NCBI RefSeq assembly: GCF_900103225.1
Contig: NZ_FNJH01000009.1
Location: 62,001 to 126,000 of the forward strand
Source of the DNA: Pseudomonas congelans
GTDB lineage: Bacteria; Pseudomonadota; Gammaproteobacteria; Pseudomonadales; Pseudomonadaceae
Direction: 5' to 3'
DNA: 64,000 bases
This document shows, one piece after another, positions 1 to 10,391 of this stretch. A program made the translations under genes and the position numbers. Numbering within the stretch: the first letter of the stretch is position 1; each line of letters opens with the position of its first letter. Below the pieces are notes generated by a model. That model was not told the DNA's origin and ran no database searches. It was given only the letters and a program-made list of their open reading frames with translations.

Positions 1-2
1 TG

Positions 3-317
3 ATCGGCCCGGTCCCGCAATGGAAACCGTCGCTGCCCAGTGTGATCGCCAACCGTCATTGGGGGCTGAGCGAATCGCACATCCGCGATCCGGCTCTGGA
101 TCAAAGCGTCATGCTGGTGGATCAGGCAACCCGCGCGCTGGCCGCATCGGCAGGCATCCAGTTCGTGTCGCTGATCGACAAACTGTGCATCGCCGATGCC
201 TGCCTGGTACGCCTGGAAGACAACCGCTCTCTGCTACAGATCGACTCGGGGCACTTGAGCGTAGAAGGCTCGCTGTACGTGGTGCGCAATTACGTACTGC
301 CGCAGTTGATGAATTAG
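3..317 (+). CDS. Acyltransferase with SGNH domain, C-terminal fragment
   Basis: Only the last 104 codons are in the window; the frame is open from the first complete codon at base 3. The end carries an Asp-x-x-His motif in the context DSGHLSVEG, which fits the catalytic Asp-His of the SGNH hydrolase fold that forms the C-terminus of many OafA/YrhL-like membrane acyltransferases. Those enzymes O-acetylate cell-surface glycans. The upstream membrane acyltransferase-3 domain is inferred and lies outside the window. A free-standing SGNH esterase is the alternative. Confidence 0.6.
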   Translation: MGPVPQWKPSLPSVIANRHWGLSESHIRDPALDQSVMLVDQATRALAASAGIQFVSLIDKLCIADACLVRLEDNRSLLQIDSGHLSVEGSLYVVRNYVLPQLMN

Positions 318-434
318 TGAGCCGCTGAGTACAAACGTCCTGTTTCTGGAGGCTGTACCGGCCTCTTCGCGAGCAAGCGAAGCGTCGCCCGGCTCGCTCC
401 CAAGAGACATGGGTATAACCGATGGGGTTGTCGA

Positions 435-1073
435 TCAATGCAGCTCTTTGAGGCGCTCGGCAAACTTGACGAGGTCGGCCAGGGAATCGGCTTCCATCTT
501 GCGCATCACCGAGCCACGGCGGACCTTGACGGTGATTTCGCTCACGTTCAGCCGCGCTGCAATCTGTTTGTTGAGCAGGCCGCTGACCACCAGTTCCATC
601 ACCTGCTGCTCACCGGGATTGAGGCTGGCGTGGCGGCGCTGCAGTTCGGCTCCCACGGCGGCACTCTGGCGCCGGCTGCGATCCTGCGCCAACCCCTGCT
701 GGATGGCATCGAGCAAGTCCTGATCGCGAAAAGGCTTGGTCAGAAACTCCACTGCACCGGCCTTCATGGCCCGTACGGACATGGGAATGTCGCCGTGCCC
801 GGTGATGAAAATGACCGGTAGGGAAATCCCTGACCTGGCCATATGTTCCTGGAAATCCAGGCCACTCATGCCCGGCATGCGAATGTCCAGAATCAGACAG
901 CCCGGCGCGTCAGGGCGCGGAGTATCCAGAAACTCGCGGGTCGAGCCGAACAGCATGCTGCGCAATCCGACCGAGGCCAGCAGGTCCTCCAGCGAGGAGC
1001 GCACCGACAGGTCGTCATCGATGACGTAGATGATCGGTTCTTCGGCCTGCGATGCAGTGACAGCTGTACTCAT
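435..1073 (-). CDS. FixJ/NarL-type response regulator
   Basis: A 212-residue two-domain regulator. The receiver domain (about residues 13-125) has the acidic DDD cluster at 19-21, the predicted phosphorylated Asp63 in LDIRMPG, and the conserved Lys in FLTKPF. The C-terminal LuxR-type helix-turn-helix (about 145-205) carries the NKQIAARLNVSEITVKVRR recognition region. Its ATG overlaps the TGA of the upstream histidine kinase gene by one base (TGATG), so the two are translationally coupled and form a cognate pair. The target is not visible; the divergent gene group and the neighbouring ABC importer are candidates. Confidence 0.92.
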   Translation of the reverse strand: MSTAVTASQAEEPIIYVIDDDLSVRSSLEDLLASVGLRSMLFGSTREFLDTPRPDAPGCLILDIRMPGMSGLDFQEHMARSGISLPVIFITGHGDIPMSVRAMKAGAVEFLTKPFRDQDLLDAIQQGLAQDRSRRQSAAVGAELQRRHASLNPGEQQVMELVVSGLLNKQIAARLNVSEITVKVRRGSVMRKMEADSLADLVKFAERLKELH

Positions 1074-2140
1074 CAGGTTTCCATCTTTCCAGTGGGCAGG
1101 GTGAAGTGAAACGTAGCACCGATTGCAGGGTTGGGCGTGACCCAGATGCGCCCGCCATGAGCTTCGATGATCGAACGGCTGATCGCCAGACCAATCCCCA
1201 TCCCTTCCTCCTTGGTGGTGTAGAACGCGTCGAACAACTGATGGAGGTTTTCCGGTGGCACGCCGATGCCATTGTCGATGACCGAAAATCCGATATTGCC
1301 GCCGTCATGCCAGCCCACCCGAACCTCCAGTTGCGCCTGATCCGCCTCGAGCCTTTTCATCGCATCGACGCCATTGAGCATCAGGTTCAGTAACACTTGC
1401 TGGATCTGCACCCGATCAGCCAGCAGCGGCGGCAGGCCCTCCGGAACGTCGACCAGCAGTGCCACGCCCTGCCCTTCTATCTCGCTGTGCGCCAACGCCA
1501 CGATCTCGGCGACGGTATCGGCCACGCTGATCCACTCCTTGTGAGTGGACGAACGTTTTGCCAGAGCGCGCACCCGGACGATGATGTCCCCGGCGCGGTT
1601 CGCGTCACTGATCATGCGTTCCACGGCCTGACGGGCCTTGTCCAGATTGACCGGCTCGCTGGCCAGCCAGCGCTGGCAGGCATTGCCGCTGGTGACAATG
1701 GCCGACAGCGGCTGATTGACCTCATGAGCAATGGACGCCGTCAGCTCACCCAGTTGATTGACCCGTGCGATCCGCGCCAGTTGCGAGCGCGCTTCATGTA
1801 CCGAGCGGATAGCCAGCGCCATGCGCAGCGCCAGCCAGGTGGTCATGGCGATGGCCGCCAGGCTGATAATGCAATTGATAAGCCCGGACGCCTCACTGCC
1901 TCTGGAGGTCGTCATCTCGTAACTGATCACGGTCAGCACCATGCACAGCAACGCCATCGCGATAACGCCTGCGACCGGCAGGAGCCTGACCGCCAGCAGC
2001 ACCACAACAATCTGGAATACACCCACGGCAATTTCCAGGTCGGTCAAGGTGTCGGCAACCGCAATGACCAGCGCCAGCATCAGCAACGCGATCAGCCGTA
2101 CCGCCATAGCGGCCTTGCCGTAGGATTCAGGTTCACGCAT
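1073..2140 (-). CDS. Membrane sensor histidine kinase
   Basis: About 355 residues. The N-terminus has roughly four hydrophobic membrane segments (first 110 residues) and no large periplasmic domain. The transmitter follows: an H-box HEVNQPLSAI near residue 140, then an N-box (LNLMLNGVDAM), a G1 box (DNGIGVP) and a G2 box (GMGIGLAI). This H-box variety is typical of FixL/DctB-like kinases. I prefer the ATG at 2140 because a GGAAG sits six bases upstream; an in-frame ATG at 2146 would overlap it. It is coupled to the regulator gene downstream and likely phosphorylates it. The signal sensed is unknown. Confidence 0.9.
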   Translation of the reverse strand: MREPESYGKAAMAVRLIALLMLALVIAVADTLTDLEIAVGVFQIVVVLLAVRLLPVAGVIAMALLCMVLTVISYEMTTSRGSEASGLINCIISLAAIAMTTWLALRMALAIRSVHEARSQLARIARVNQLGELTASIAHEVNQPLSAIVTSGNACQRWLASEPVNLDKARQAVERMISDANRAGDIIVRVRALAKRSSTHKEWISVADTVAEIVALAHSEIEGQGVALLVDVPEGLPPLLADRVQIQQVLLNLMLNGVDAMKRLEADQAQLEVRVGWHDGGNIGFSVIDNGIGVPPENLHQLFDAFYTTKEEGMGIGLAISRSIIEAHGGRIWVTPNPAIGATFHFTLPTGKMET

Positions 2141-2191
2141 GTGCATCTTCCCGCTGGTTTCAAAAGGCCCGTTGAGTATGTCCTACAAACC

Positions 2192-3493
2192 TCAGGACGG
2201 GTTGTCCAGGCTGAACTGATCGGCCAGTTCGTCATAGGCAAACAACTCCGCGTAGCGCCCCCATTGAATCACTGCATTGAGGGTCTGCATGGCATCGCTT
2301 TCGGACATGAAGTCTTCGAGTTGATCGCGAAAGCGCCGTGCCGGTGCGGTGTGTGTGGGACGATCATCCAGCACCCGCCGAATGTGCGCGACCAGCGGCA
2401 CGAAGCTCAGCAAATGCTGGGCGAACAGTTGCTTGCGCTCGTCGACATCCGCCAGCGCATAGCGATTGGCGGCAGGCAGCAGGCGAATGTCGCCGCCCTT
2501 CAGTTCAGCGAAGCGCAGTAGTTGCAGCACCTCGGCAATCGGGAACAGCTCGTCGGCGTTGTAATGCAGCGCAGCGGCCAGCTCCGGCAGGTCGGCTTTC
2601 AGGCTGTAGGGCGGCGCGTGAATCGCCTCGATCAGCCCGGCCAGTGCGTTGGTGGAAACCTGCGGCAATACCATCCCCAGCCCGGTGCCCGGAAACACGC
2701 CCTGACGAATCTCGCCGGCGTCATTGTCCTGGGTCATCAGCACGTAGATTTCTTCCACCAGCGCCCGGAAGATAGGGTCCTGGCGGTTGCGAGGCTGGGG
2801 CAGATCGACCTTTATCTCGCTGATCACCCGCCCAGGATTGGAGGAGAACAGCAGGATGCGGTCGCACATCAGCACGGCTTCGGCAATGTTGTGCGTCACC
2901 ATCAGGATCGACTTGATGGGCATGCGCCCTTCGCTCCACATGTCCAGCAAGTCAGTGCGCAGGGTTTCTGCGGTGAGCACGTCCAGCGCGGAAAACGGTT
3001 CGTCCATCAACAGCACGTCAGGATCGATGACCAGCGCGCGCGCCATTCCAACCCGCTGGCGCATGCCTCCGGACAGCTCCTTGGGGTAGGCGCTCTCGAA
3101 ACCGTCCAGGCCGATCAGATCGATGGCCGCCAGTGCGCGCTTGCGACGTACTGCGGCGGGCACACGTTGCGCTTCGAGGCCGACTTCGACGTTTTCCAGC
3201 ACTGTCAGCCAGGGAAACAGCGCAAAGCTCTGGAACACCATGCCCACCGACATCGCACGCCCTTGCGCACGACGAGGGAAATTCACCTCACCTTCGGTGG
3301 GCACCACCAGCCCGGCGATGGAGCGCAACAGGGTCGACTTGCCCGAACCGGACCGGCCCAGCAGGCCTACTATTTCGTTCTCGTTGAGCGTCAGTGTCAC
3401 GTCATCCAGCACCAGGCGCTCTTTGCTGCCTTTGCCGTACACATGTCGGACCTTTTGAACATCTACCAGGCAACGCGTTTCGACAGCCATCAT
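2192..3493 (-). CDS. ABC importer ATPase, NitT/TauT type with C-terminal AAA-associated domain
   Basis: 433 residues. The first 260 form an ABC ATPase: Walker A GRSGSGKST, signature LSGGMRQR, Walker B LLMDEPF and the switch His in VTHN. Residues about 270-430 form an extra domain of the kind seen fused to nitrate/sulfonate/taurine-type ATPases (AAA-associated C-terminal domain). A GGGAGG precedes the ATG. It lies 25 bases after the permease gene and is transcribed with it. No periplasmic binding protein is adjacent, so the substrate cannot be named; anions such as sulfonates or nitrate are typical of the family. Confidence 0.88.
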   Translation of the reverse strand: MMAVETRCLVDVQKVRHVYGKGSKERLVLDDVTLTLNENEIVGLLGRSGSGKSTLLRSIAGLVVPTEGEVNFPRRAQGRAMSVGMVFQSFALFPWLTVLENVEVGLEAQRVPAAVRRKRALAAIDLIGLDGFESAYPKELSGGMRQRVGMARALVIDPDVLLMDEPFSALDVLTAETLRTDLLDMWSEGRMPIKSILMVTHNIAEAVLMCDRILLFSSNPGRVISEIKVDLPQPRNRQDPIFRALVEEIYVLMTQDNDAGEIRQGVFPGTGLGMVLPQVSTNALAGLIEAIHAPPYSLKADLPELAAALHYNADELFPIAEVLQLLRFAELKGGDIRLLPAANRYALADVDERKQLFAQHLLSFVPLVAHIRRVLDDRPTHTAPARRFRDQLEDFMSESDAMQTLNAVIQWGRYAELFAYDELADQFSLDNPS

Positions 3494-3518
3494 GATGACG
3501 CCCTCCCCTTACACACGA

Positions 3519-5273
3519 TCAGACAAGACTCAGACGTCGCTCGGCAAACCCGTACAGCGGGCGCCACAGCAACCGGTTGAAAGCAATAACGAAGACCGAC
3601 ATGACCACAATGCCCAGCGCGACACGTGGAAAGTCGCCCGCCTGGGTCGCATTGGCGATGTATGACCCCAGGCCTGCCGCTTCCAGATGCTGATCGCCCC
3701 AGGAAACCGCTTCGGCGACGATACTGGCGTTCCACGAACCACCCGACGCGGTCAGCGCACCGGTGATGTAGTAGGGAAACACGCCAGGCAGCGCGACACG
3801 GCGCCACCACTGCCAGCCGCGCATGTTGAACATGGTCGCTGCTTCGCGCAGGTCAGTCGGCAAGGCGCTGGCTCCGGCGATCACGTTGAACAGGATGTAC
3901 CACTGGGTGCCGAGCACCATCAGCGGCGACAGCCAGATATCCGGGTTCAGGTGCAGGCCGACAATCGCGATCACGGCAAACGGAAACAGGACGTTGGCCG
4001 GGAACGCCGCCATGAACTGCGCGATAGGCTGCAAGCGTTCGGCCCAGACCGGACGCAAGCCGATCCAGATACCGACGGGCACCCAGATCAGGCTTGCGAT
4101 GACGATCAGTACGATCACACGCACCATCGTCGCCAGGCCCAGACCAAAGGCAGTGACCATGTCGCTGGTGCCCAGTGACGCTTCGATGAACCTGAACAGG
4201 TACACGCTGCCGGCCAGGCAAGCGGCCATGACCAGACCCAGCCACGCGTAGTCGAGCACGCGAGCGATGCCTGGGGTGAGCTTCACTTTCCACAGCCGGG
4301 AGAACACGCGCCAGTCGATCAGCATCAGGCATTTCCACGGTGCAGCCAGGACCGAAGCCAGCATCGGCGCCACACGGGAGCGGCCCAGCAGGCTGTACAT
4401 CCAAGAGCGCGGACGCTTCGACGATGCGGTTTGCTCGAAGCGGAATTTGTCCGCCCAGGCGACGATCGGCCTGAACAGCAATTGGTCATAGGCCAGAATC
4501 ACCAGCGCCATTGCGCCCACTGCCCAGGCAATCGCAGCCAGGTTTTTCTGCTCGATGGCCAGCGCCAGCCAGGAACCGATACCCGGCAGATTGACCGTGG
4601 TATCGCCGACCGAAATGGCCTCGCAGGCGACCACGAAAAACCAGCCGCCGGACATCGACATCATCATGTTCCACACCAGCCCCGGTATGGCGAACGGCAG
4701 TTCCAGGCGTGTAAAGCGCAGTACCGCAGACAGCCCGAACTGACGGCTGACTTCGTTCAGATCACTCGGCACAGTACGCAGTGACTGATAGAAACTGAAC
4801 GCGAGATTCCAGGCCTGGCTGGTGAAGATGGCAAAGATCGCTGCGCATTCGACGCCCATCTGCCGACCGGGAAACAGTCCCATGAAGAAGGTCACGGTGA
4901 ACGTCAGAAAACCCAGCACCGGTACCGACTGAAGAATATCCAGCGCCGGGATGATCACCTGTTCGGCCTTGCGACTTTTGGCTGCCAGCGTGGCGACGAC
5001 AAAAGTGAAGATCAACGAAGCGCCCAGCGCGATGAACATACGCAGCGTGGTGCGCAAGGCATATTCGGGCAGGCGCGCCGGATCAAGGCTCATGGGGCTG
5101 GAATTCAGCACAGTCAGGGGCTGCATCATCTGCCCAAAGCCATAAATGAACAGGCCAATAAACAGAGTCAGGATGGCCAGGCAAATACCATCGGCCCAAT
5201 AAGGCGTGCGTGCACCGGGTTTTACGAAACGGGGCGTCCGCAGGCTTTTACCGAATTCAAATATCGAATGCAT
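3519..5273 (-). CDS. ABC importer permease, fused double permease
   Basis: 584 residues holding two BPD-type inner-membrane permease modules in tandem, at roughly residues 80-270 and 370-570, each with several membrane helices and an EAA-like cytoplasmic loop (EVSRQFGLS; DLREAATMFNMRG). One polypeptide therefore supplies the whole channel for the ATPase encoded just downstream. A GAGGTG lies directly upstream of the ATG. Family members transport nitrate, taurine or alkanesulfonate-like solutes. The missing solute-binding protein must be encoded elsewhere, if it exists. Confidence 0.88.
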   Translation of the reverse strand: MHSIFEFGKSLRTPRFVKPGARTPYWADGICLAILTLFIGLFIYGFGQMMQPLTVLNSSPMSLDPARLPEYALRTTLRMFIALGASLIFTFVVATLAAKSRKAEQVIIPALDILQSVPVLGFLTFTVTFFMGLFPGRQMGVECAAIFAIFTSQAWNLAFSFYQSLRTVPSDLNEVSRQFGLSAVLRFTRLELPFAIPGLVWNMMMSMSGGWFFVVACEAISVGDTTVNLPGIGSWLALAIEQKNLAAIAWAVGAMALVILAYDQLLFRPIVAWADKFRFEQTASSKRPRSWMYSLLGRSRVAPMLASVLAAPWKCLMLIDWRVFSRLWKVKLTPGIARVLDYAWLGLVMAACLAGSVYLFRFIEASLGTSDMVTAFGLGLATMVRVIVLIVIASLIWVPVGIWIGLRPVWAERLQPIAQFMAAFPANVLFPFAVIAIVGLHLNPDIWLSPLMVLGTQWYILFNVIAGASALPTDLREAATMFNMRGWQWWRRVALPGVFPYYITGALTASGGSWNASIVAEAVSWGDQHLEAAGLGSYIANATQAGDFPRVALGIVVMSVFVIAFNRLLWRPLYGFAERRLSLV

Positions 5274-5831
5274 TGCTCACCTCGAGCCGGCCGCGCAGGC
5301 GCAGACCCACCCGTTTTATAAGCAAACAGGCAGTCAGCAATAACGTATAAAGGCCGTGAGTTAATAGTTGCCGGACAGTGAGGTAAAGCTTATAGCGTTT
5401 CGATCAACAGTAGAAACCTGCAAAAGTAGCTCATGTTTATCTGTAAGTATGAGTGAGATATACCAACGTATAGTTATATAACTATGGCTCTGTTGTTCAG
5501 ACCTGTTAAGTATTGTGCAAAAGAACATCATCGTGCCCATGCTCCGCGTAGGCATGCCGTTGCGGACGCTCCGCGTTTTCCCTTGAGCAGGCGGCGCGGC
5601 GTGGGGCTGTGACACAGAGCGTCACGAAATGCATTCCTACGCTGGAGCGTGCGGAACGATAATCTCGACTATCGTGCGACGCTCCGCGTCGCATGCCGTT
5701 CTGGACGCTCTGCGTCCTCTCTTGAGAAGGCGGCGCGGCATGGGGCTGTGACGCAGAGCGTCACGAAATGCATTCCCACGCTGGAGCGTGCGGAACGATA
5801 GGTATCCGGCTACTCCGCGTGGGCACGACCG
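5274..5831. other. Intergenic region with REP-like repeats
   Basis: No credible gene. The left part (5274-5520) is A+T-rich and should hold the promoter of the permease-ATPase operon. The right part (5530-5815) is filled by two copies of a palindromic repeat, described separately. The short frames here are repeat-derived. Confidence 0.7.
5552..5801. repeat. Two tandem REP-like palindromic repeats
   Basis: Two units with about 139-base spacing (5552-5661 and 5691-5801) share the phrases GCATGCCGTT, GGCGGCGCGGC, GTGGGGCTGTGAC and CACGCTGGAGCGTGCGGAAC (TACGCTGG in the first copy). Internal inverted segments (GACGCTCCGCG against AGAGCGTC) make each a potential hairpin. A related copy lies at 33628-33770. 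Pseudomonas genomes carry such extragenic palindromes in hundreds of copies, often between convergent genes, as here between the permease operon and the chemoreceptor gene. Confidence 0.75.
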
Positions 5832-7754
5832 TCACACCCGGAAGTGGCTGACCATCATCTGCAGCTGGCCACCGAGGCGTGCCAGCTCAACGCTGGAGGC
5901 TGCGGTTTCTTCGCTGGCTTCGGCGGTTTGTTCGGATACGTCGCGAACGTTGACGATGCTGCGGCTGATTTCGTCGGCTACCGAGCTTTGTTGCTCGGCG
6001 GCGGCAGCGATCTGCTGGTTCATCGCCTGAATGCTCGATACCGTACGGGTGATGCTCTCCAGTGACGTACCGGCCCTGCGCGTCAGCTCGACACTGCTGT
6101 CAGTCAGCGTGCGGCTGCCGAGCATGATGCCCGACACCTGACGCGTGCCATTCTGCAAGGCCGCCACCAGCCCTTCGATTTCTTCGGTGGACTGCTGGGT
6201 ACGCTGCGCCAGACCACGAACTTCGTCGGCCACCACGGCAAAACCCCGGCCGGCTTCCCCTGCACGCGCGGCCTCGATGGCAGCATTGAGGGCCAGCAGG
6301 TTGGTCTGTTCGGCGACCGCCTTGATCACATCCATGACCTTGCCGATCTTGTCACTTTCCTGCTCAAGCACATTCATTGCGTCAGATGAGCGAACCACCT
6401 CGGCGGCCAGTCGCTCGATCTGCTGGATGGCCTCGCCGACGACCTTGTCGCCATCACGCGCCTGCTTGTCTGCATCGGAAGCCGCCACGGACGCCTGCTC
6501 GGCATTGCGCGCCACTTCGTGCACGGTCGCCGACATTTCGTGCATGGCGGTGGCCACTTGGTCGGTCTCGACTTTCTGGCTGTTGACCCCCGCACTGGTC
6601 TGCTCGGTAACTGCCGACAGTTCTTCGGCCGCGCTGGCAATCTGCGTGACGCCGTCGCGAATACCGGAGATCAGTTCGCGCAAGGTTGTACCCATGCGCT
6701 GGATACCTTGCTGCAACACGCCCAGTTCATCGCGTCGGGTAACCGCTTCGGTATGGGTCAGGTCGCCGGACGCAATCCGCTCGACGATCGCCAGCGTATC
6801 GCGCAATGGACGAGTGATCTGACGCGTGATGACCACAGCGGCAAGAATGCCCAACAGCATGACCAAGACCACACAACCCAGCTGCAGGCTGCGCGCGTGA
6901 GCGGTGTCTTCCTTGCCCATCTGCATCTGAAGGCCGTACAGCTCTTCGCCCAGCTTGACGATGGTGGCGCCTTGAGTAGTCAGATCCTTGCGCACGCTCG
7001 CAGCTGTCTGAGTGGTTGCCTTGAAGGCATCGACCGAGCTGCGGTAATTGCGCAAAGCGGTTTCAAACTGTGCGATCTGTTCGCGATTGGCAGTGCCAAA
7101 AGCGCCCTTGAGCCTGTCCAGATGGCTGATCGCGCTATCGAGCTGCTGAAAGGCTGCTGTCTCGGTCTTGTCACTCGGATTGCCGGTATAGCCGCGCACT
7201 TCATAACGCACCAGAACCAGGTCTTGCCGAGCGCTGTTCGCCAACTGGGCCAGATCGAAGCGTGCCGGGTCAGAAGGGTCGATCTGCATGACGGCATTGT
7301 TCAACGACTCGACGGCCTGCATGGCCGCTGTGCCAGTGGCGGTCATCTCGTTGCGCACCTTGGCCCCGGACTGATACACGGCGCGCATGCTGTTCAGGGA
7401 GGCCTCATAGTCGCGAGTGACATCGGCCAGTTCGCGCAGCGGCTTGAGGTTGACCGGATTGTTGAAGCTGACGAGCAGGGATTGCTGCTGCGCCTTGAAC
7501 ACATCCAGCTTGCTTTGCATGTTCTGTGCTGCGGTTTCATCGCCGTCAGTCAGCATGTATTGCAGACGCGCAATTCGCAGATTGGTCAGGTTGTCACTCA
7601 GCCTGGTGATATCGCCGATGCGGTCGGTGCGATAGATGAGCTTGTCGAGGCTGGTCCAGCCGACGAGGGCGAGGACAGCCGTGAAGAAAAGAACGGTCCC
7701 AAAGCCCAATGCCAACTTCATGTTGACGCTGATATTCGCAAATCTGCTGTTCAT
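5832..7754 (-). CDS. Methyl-accepting chemotaxis protein
   Basis: About 640 residues: a first membrane helix at residues 12-32, a periplasmic four-helix-bundle-type ligand domain (about 35-290), a second helix ([17 protein letters not shown]), a HAMP linker, and the cytoplasmic coiled-coil signalling domain with the conserved hairpin tip [20 protein letters not shown]. It signals through CheA/CheW; the ligand is unknown. I start it at the ATG at 7754, preceded by AGGAG seven bases upstream, rather than at 7820, which would add 22 residues with no binding site. A FliA-type promoter lies upstream. Confidence 0.93.
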   Translation of the reverse strand: MNSRFANISVNMKLALGFGTVLFFTAVLALVGWTSLDKLIYRTDRIGDITRLSDNLTNLRIARLQYMLTDGDETAAQNMQSKLDVFKAQQQSLLVSFNNPVNLKPLRELADVTRDYEASLNSMRAVYQSGAKVRNEMTATGTAAMQAVESLNNAVMQIDPSDPARFDLAQLANSARQDLVLVRYEVRGYTGNPSDKTETAAFQQLDSAISHLDRLKGAFGTANREQIAQFETALRNYRSSVDAFKATTQTAASVRKDLTTQGATIVKLGEELYGLQMQMGKEDTAHARSLQLGCVVLVMLLGILAAVVITRQITRPLRDTLAIVERIASGDLTHTEAVTRRDELGVLQQGIQRMGTTLRELISGIRDGVTQIASAAEELSAVTEQTSAGVNSQKVETDQVATAMHEMSATVHEVARNAEQASVAASDADKQARDGDKVVGEAIQQIERLAAEVVRSSDAMNVLEQESDKIGKVMDVIKAVAEQTNLLALNAAIEAARAGEAGRGFAVVADEVRGLAQRTQQSTEEIEGLVAALQNGTRQVSGIMLGSRTLTDSSVELTRRAGTSLESITRTVSSIQAMNQQIAAAAEQQSSVADEISRSIVNVRDVSEQTAEASEETAASSVELARLGGQLQMMVSHFRV

Positions 7755-7836
7755 AAAATCTCCTGAAAATGCTTTTTTGTGCGCAACGAAAGAGCTGAGA
7801 TTTGTTTTTATAGACAGCAAAACCGCGCGCCAGAGC

Positions 7837-7863
7837 TATCGGCCGCAGAAGAGCAAAACTTGA
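7837..7863 (-). promoter_or_regulatory. FliA (sigma-28) type promoter
   Basis: Reading the minus strand, TCAAG (7863-7859) is followed after 15 bases by GCCGATA (7843-7837). This matches the flagellar sigma-28 consensus of Pseudomonas in both boxes and in spacing. It lies about 83 bases upstream of the chosen ATG of the first chemoreceptor gene and is oriented towards it. Confidence 0.7.
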
Positions 7864-7906
7864 TCGGAAAAAGACAATCCGCGCGAGCGCGCCGATTCGG
7901 GAGGGA

Positions 7907-7932
7907 AATCGGGGGCTGAACAGCCCCCGATT
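7907..7932 (-). terminator. Hairpin after second chemoreceptor gene
   Basis: A perfect 12-base inverted repeat (AATCGGGGGCTG / CAGCCCCCGATT) separated by two bases, four bases downstream of the stop codon at 7936. The minus-strand continuation is only weakly T-rich, so termination efficiency is uncertain. Confidence 0.6.
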
Positions 7933-7935
7933 CAA

Positions 7936-9966
7936 TCAGGCAGTGAGCTTGAAACGCGCCACGACATTGCGCATGTCGCTGGCGACCCGCGCCAGTTCAT
8001 CGGCGGTTACCGCGTTGTTGTCGATACCCAGCATCAACGTCCCGGAGCTGTTACGAATCTCCATGACATTGCGGTTGATGTCTTCGGAGACCGCATGCTG
8101 CTGCACGGCAGCACTGGCAATCTGCGTGTTCATCTCGACGATGCGCTCCACGCCCTGACTGATGCTCGACAGGCTGCCCGAGGCATCGCTGGCAGCACTG
8201 ATACACGCATGGGCCTTCTGCTGCCCGGCCTGCATCTGCTGCACGGCAGCATCGGTGGCACCTTGCAGTTGCTGGATGATGCCGCGAATTTCTTCGGTCG
8301 ACGCCTGAGTGCGCGAAGCCAGCGTGCGGACTTCATCAGCCACCACGGCAAACCCGCGACCCTGCTCGCCCGCCCGCGCGGCTTCGATGGCGGCATTGAG
8401 GGCCAACAGATTGGTCTGATCGGCAATGGTGCTGATGACCTGGATAACGCCACCGATCGACTGACTGTGCAGGGCCAGCGCCTGGACCTTCTGGGCACTG
8501 AGTTCCACTTCTTCGGCCAGCGCCTGAATGGTCGAGTGAGCCTGATGCATGATGCGCAGACCGTTACGTGATGCGGTGTTCGCTTCATCGGCGGCCAACG
8601 CAGCACCTTCGGTGTTCTGCGCCACGTCGGCAACGCTCGCGGTCATCTCGTTGATCGCGGTCGCCACTTGCTCAGTTTCAGCCTGCTGCGCGTTCATTGA
8701 TTGCTTGGCCAGGCCGATGGATGCGCCCAGCCGGGACGCTACATCAGTCAGTTCATAAGAGGTGCGGTCCATGTGCGAGATGGAACTGGCGAAGGCGTCG
8801 GCCATCAGGTTCAGGCCGTTGGCGATATCCGCCACTTCGTCCTTGCTGACGACCGCTACGCGTGCACTCAGATCGCCCTCGCCCAGACGGCGGGTAACGC
8901 CCAGCAGGCTGTCGATGGTCAGGCGCAAGGCACGGTAGATGCTGCAGAACGCGTAGAGCAGCAGCAAGCCCATGATCACACACATGGCAATGACGACTTC
9001 GCGTTGCAGCACCAGAGCGTCGTAGCGCGAATTCAATTCATCCTGAAGCGCAGTCTGAATTTCGTCCTGAGCCTTGTAGAGACCCGAGACAACCACGTTA
9101 CCGCGCGCACTCAGCGCCTGCCCCTGCTGCACGGAGAACTCTGTGCCTTTTACGTACGCATGCAGATCGCCGCGAAAGCTGTCCATCGCTGAAGTAGCGG
9201 CAGTGATCGGATCACTGATGCGCGCGGCCAGCTCTGGCGAACGACGCTTGAGCAGGCGAATGCTCTGCTCCAGCTCCGCACGGAATTGCAGTTCGATCTT
9301 CAGCAGGCTCTCGAGCGAGCCGCGCATCGTTACACTCAGGCCCTGACCGGTTATCAAGCCTGCCGTAATACCGCGGATCTGACCGGCGACGTTGATTTCC
9401 CGAGGCATACGAATGGTGCTCAGGTCGATCAGAAACAGCGATGCATAGTCTTCGTCCAGCACCATGCCCGAGGTGGCCGAGACGAAGTAGATAAAGTTGA
9501 GCGTCTGGGCCAGTTGCTCGTTCCATTGGGCGAACACTTCGTCCTGCGACATGCCTGGCTTGATACTGTCCATCAGGGAACGGGTGCTTTCACGCAGGCG
9601 CTGTACGCGGTTCTCGGTCTCCAGCTGCTGCCCCTGTCGTGCATCCATATCGGCAAGGTTAGCAAGAGCTGTCTCGAGCTGAGCACGATTGCTGGCCAGG
9701 TCCTGAGCGGCGGAGGCATCGCCGGCGAGCAGACGGTTGCTGGCCGCACGCTGCCACATGGAGAGTCGCAGAACGGGGGTGGTCAATTGCAGGTACTCAC
9801 GGCCAACGCGCTCTTGCGCGACGGTGTCGATGCTTGCATTCAGGCTGTTGAAAACCCGCAGACCGAGAACGATCAGCGGGATAACGATAATGATGGCTAA
9901 AACGGCAAACTTGGCAGGGAAGCGCAGGCGATTGGTTAGGTAGATACCAGGCGAAAGGATGTTCAT
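7936..9966 (-). CDS. Methyl-accepting chemotaxis protein
   Basis: 676 residues. A membrane helix at about 18-40 is followed by a long helical periplasmic sensor (about 42-325), a second helix ([18 protein letters not shown]), a HAMP domain and the signalling domain with tip [20 protein letters not shown]. It differs clearly from the neighbouring chemoreceptor in its sensor domain, so the two probably see different ligands. A hairpin between the two genes and the FliA-type promoter ahead of the next one suggest separate transcription. The ligand cannot be read from sequence. Confidence 0.92.
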   Translation of the reverse strand: MNILSPGIYLTNRLRFPAKFAVLAIIIVIPLIVLGLRVFNSLNASIDTVAQERVGREYLQLTTPVLRLSMWQRAASNRLLAGDASAAQDLASNRAQLETALANLADMDARQGQQLETENRVQRLRESTRSLMDSIKPGMSQDEVFAQWNEQLAQTLNFIYFVSATSGMVLDEDYASLFLIDLSTIRMPREINVAGQIRGITAGLITGQGLSVTMRGSLESLLKIELQFRAELEQSIRLLKRRSPELAARISDPITAATSAMDSFRGDLHAYVKGTEFSVQQGQALSARGNVVVSGLYKAQDEIQTALQDELNSRYDALVLQREVVIAMCVIMGLLLLYAFCSIYRALRLTIDSLLGVTRRLGEGDLSARVAVVSKDEVADIANGLNLMADAFASSISHMDRTSYELTDVASRLGASIGLAKQSMNAQQAETEQVATAINEMTASVADVAQNTEGAALAADEANTASRNGLRIMHQAHSTIQALAEEVELSAQKVQALALHSQSIGGVIQVISTIADQTNLLALNAAIEAARAGEQGRGFAVVADEVRTLASRTQASTEEIRGIIQQLQGATDAAVQQMQAGQQKAHACISAASDASGSLSSISQGVERIVEMNTQIASAAVQQHAVSEDINRNVMEIRNSSGTLMLGIDNNAVTADELARVASDMRNVVARFKLTA

Positions 9967-10391
9967 AGTTTTCTCTTTTTAATTAGGGGTCCAATCCGAG
10001 TGGAAAAGCTCCTTTCTTTGCATCACGGGTAGTACGGGCCGGCTGTGACAGGATGAACGAGGTCATCCGCTCAGATGAAGGCACATTGACATCACTTGAG
10101 AGCAGTGGCCCATCAGGAAGTTCAATGGGTGCCATAGCCTGATACTCGGGCTATCGACCGGGTCACGGTTAACGTGAGGTCAGGATCATCAGGCGGGTGC
10201 CGAGCGAGAGCGCTTTGCCGGTATGACGCTTGCGGCAGGCGTGATCCGAATGAGGATGTTCAGGTCAAGCAGGCGGGAAACAACTGTTCATCTGACAGTC
10301 TGGCGACCGTAGACTTTGCAAAAGGGTAATACCGTCGTGCGGCATCGTGACGCACGACGGTAGGCGTCGTATCGAGGTGACCGAGGGCTGT
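9967..10391. other. Intergenic region, chemoreceptor promoter side
   Basis: No gene seen. The part next to 9966 should hold the promoter of the second chemoreceptor gene; I could not find a clean sigma-28 motif. Two inverted repeats near 10330-10402 probably act as terminator hairpins for the DUF6555 gene. Confidence 0.5.
10330..10362 (-). terminator. Hairpin downstream of DUF6555 gene
   Basis: A perfect 12-base inverted repeat TACCGTCGTGCG / CGCACGACGGTA with a 9-base loop, 30 bases past the stop. A second short hairpin (CGAGGGCT / AGCCCTCG, 10382-10402) overlaps the stop codon itself. Neither has a strong T tract. Confidence 0.5.

Noticed and set aside
1397-2521. 374-codon plus-strand frame across the kinase and ATPase genes
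   Set aside because: Runs antisense to two well-supported genes and is rich in Arg, Gln and His, as expected of a shadow frame.
5530-5815. Possible CRISPR array
   Set aside because: Only two units of over 100 bases with internal palindromes and no regular short repeat-spacer pattern; REP-like elements explain it.
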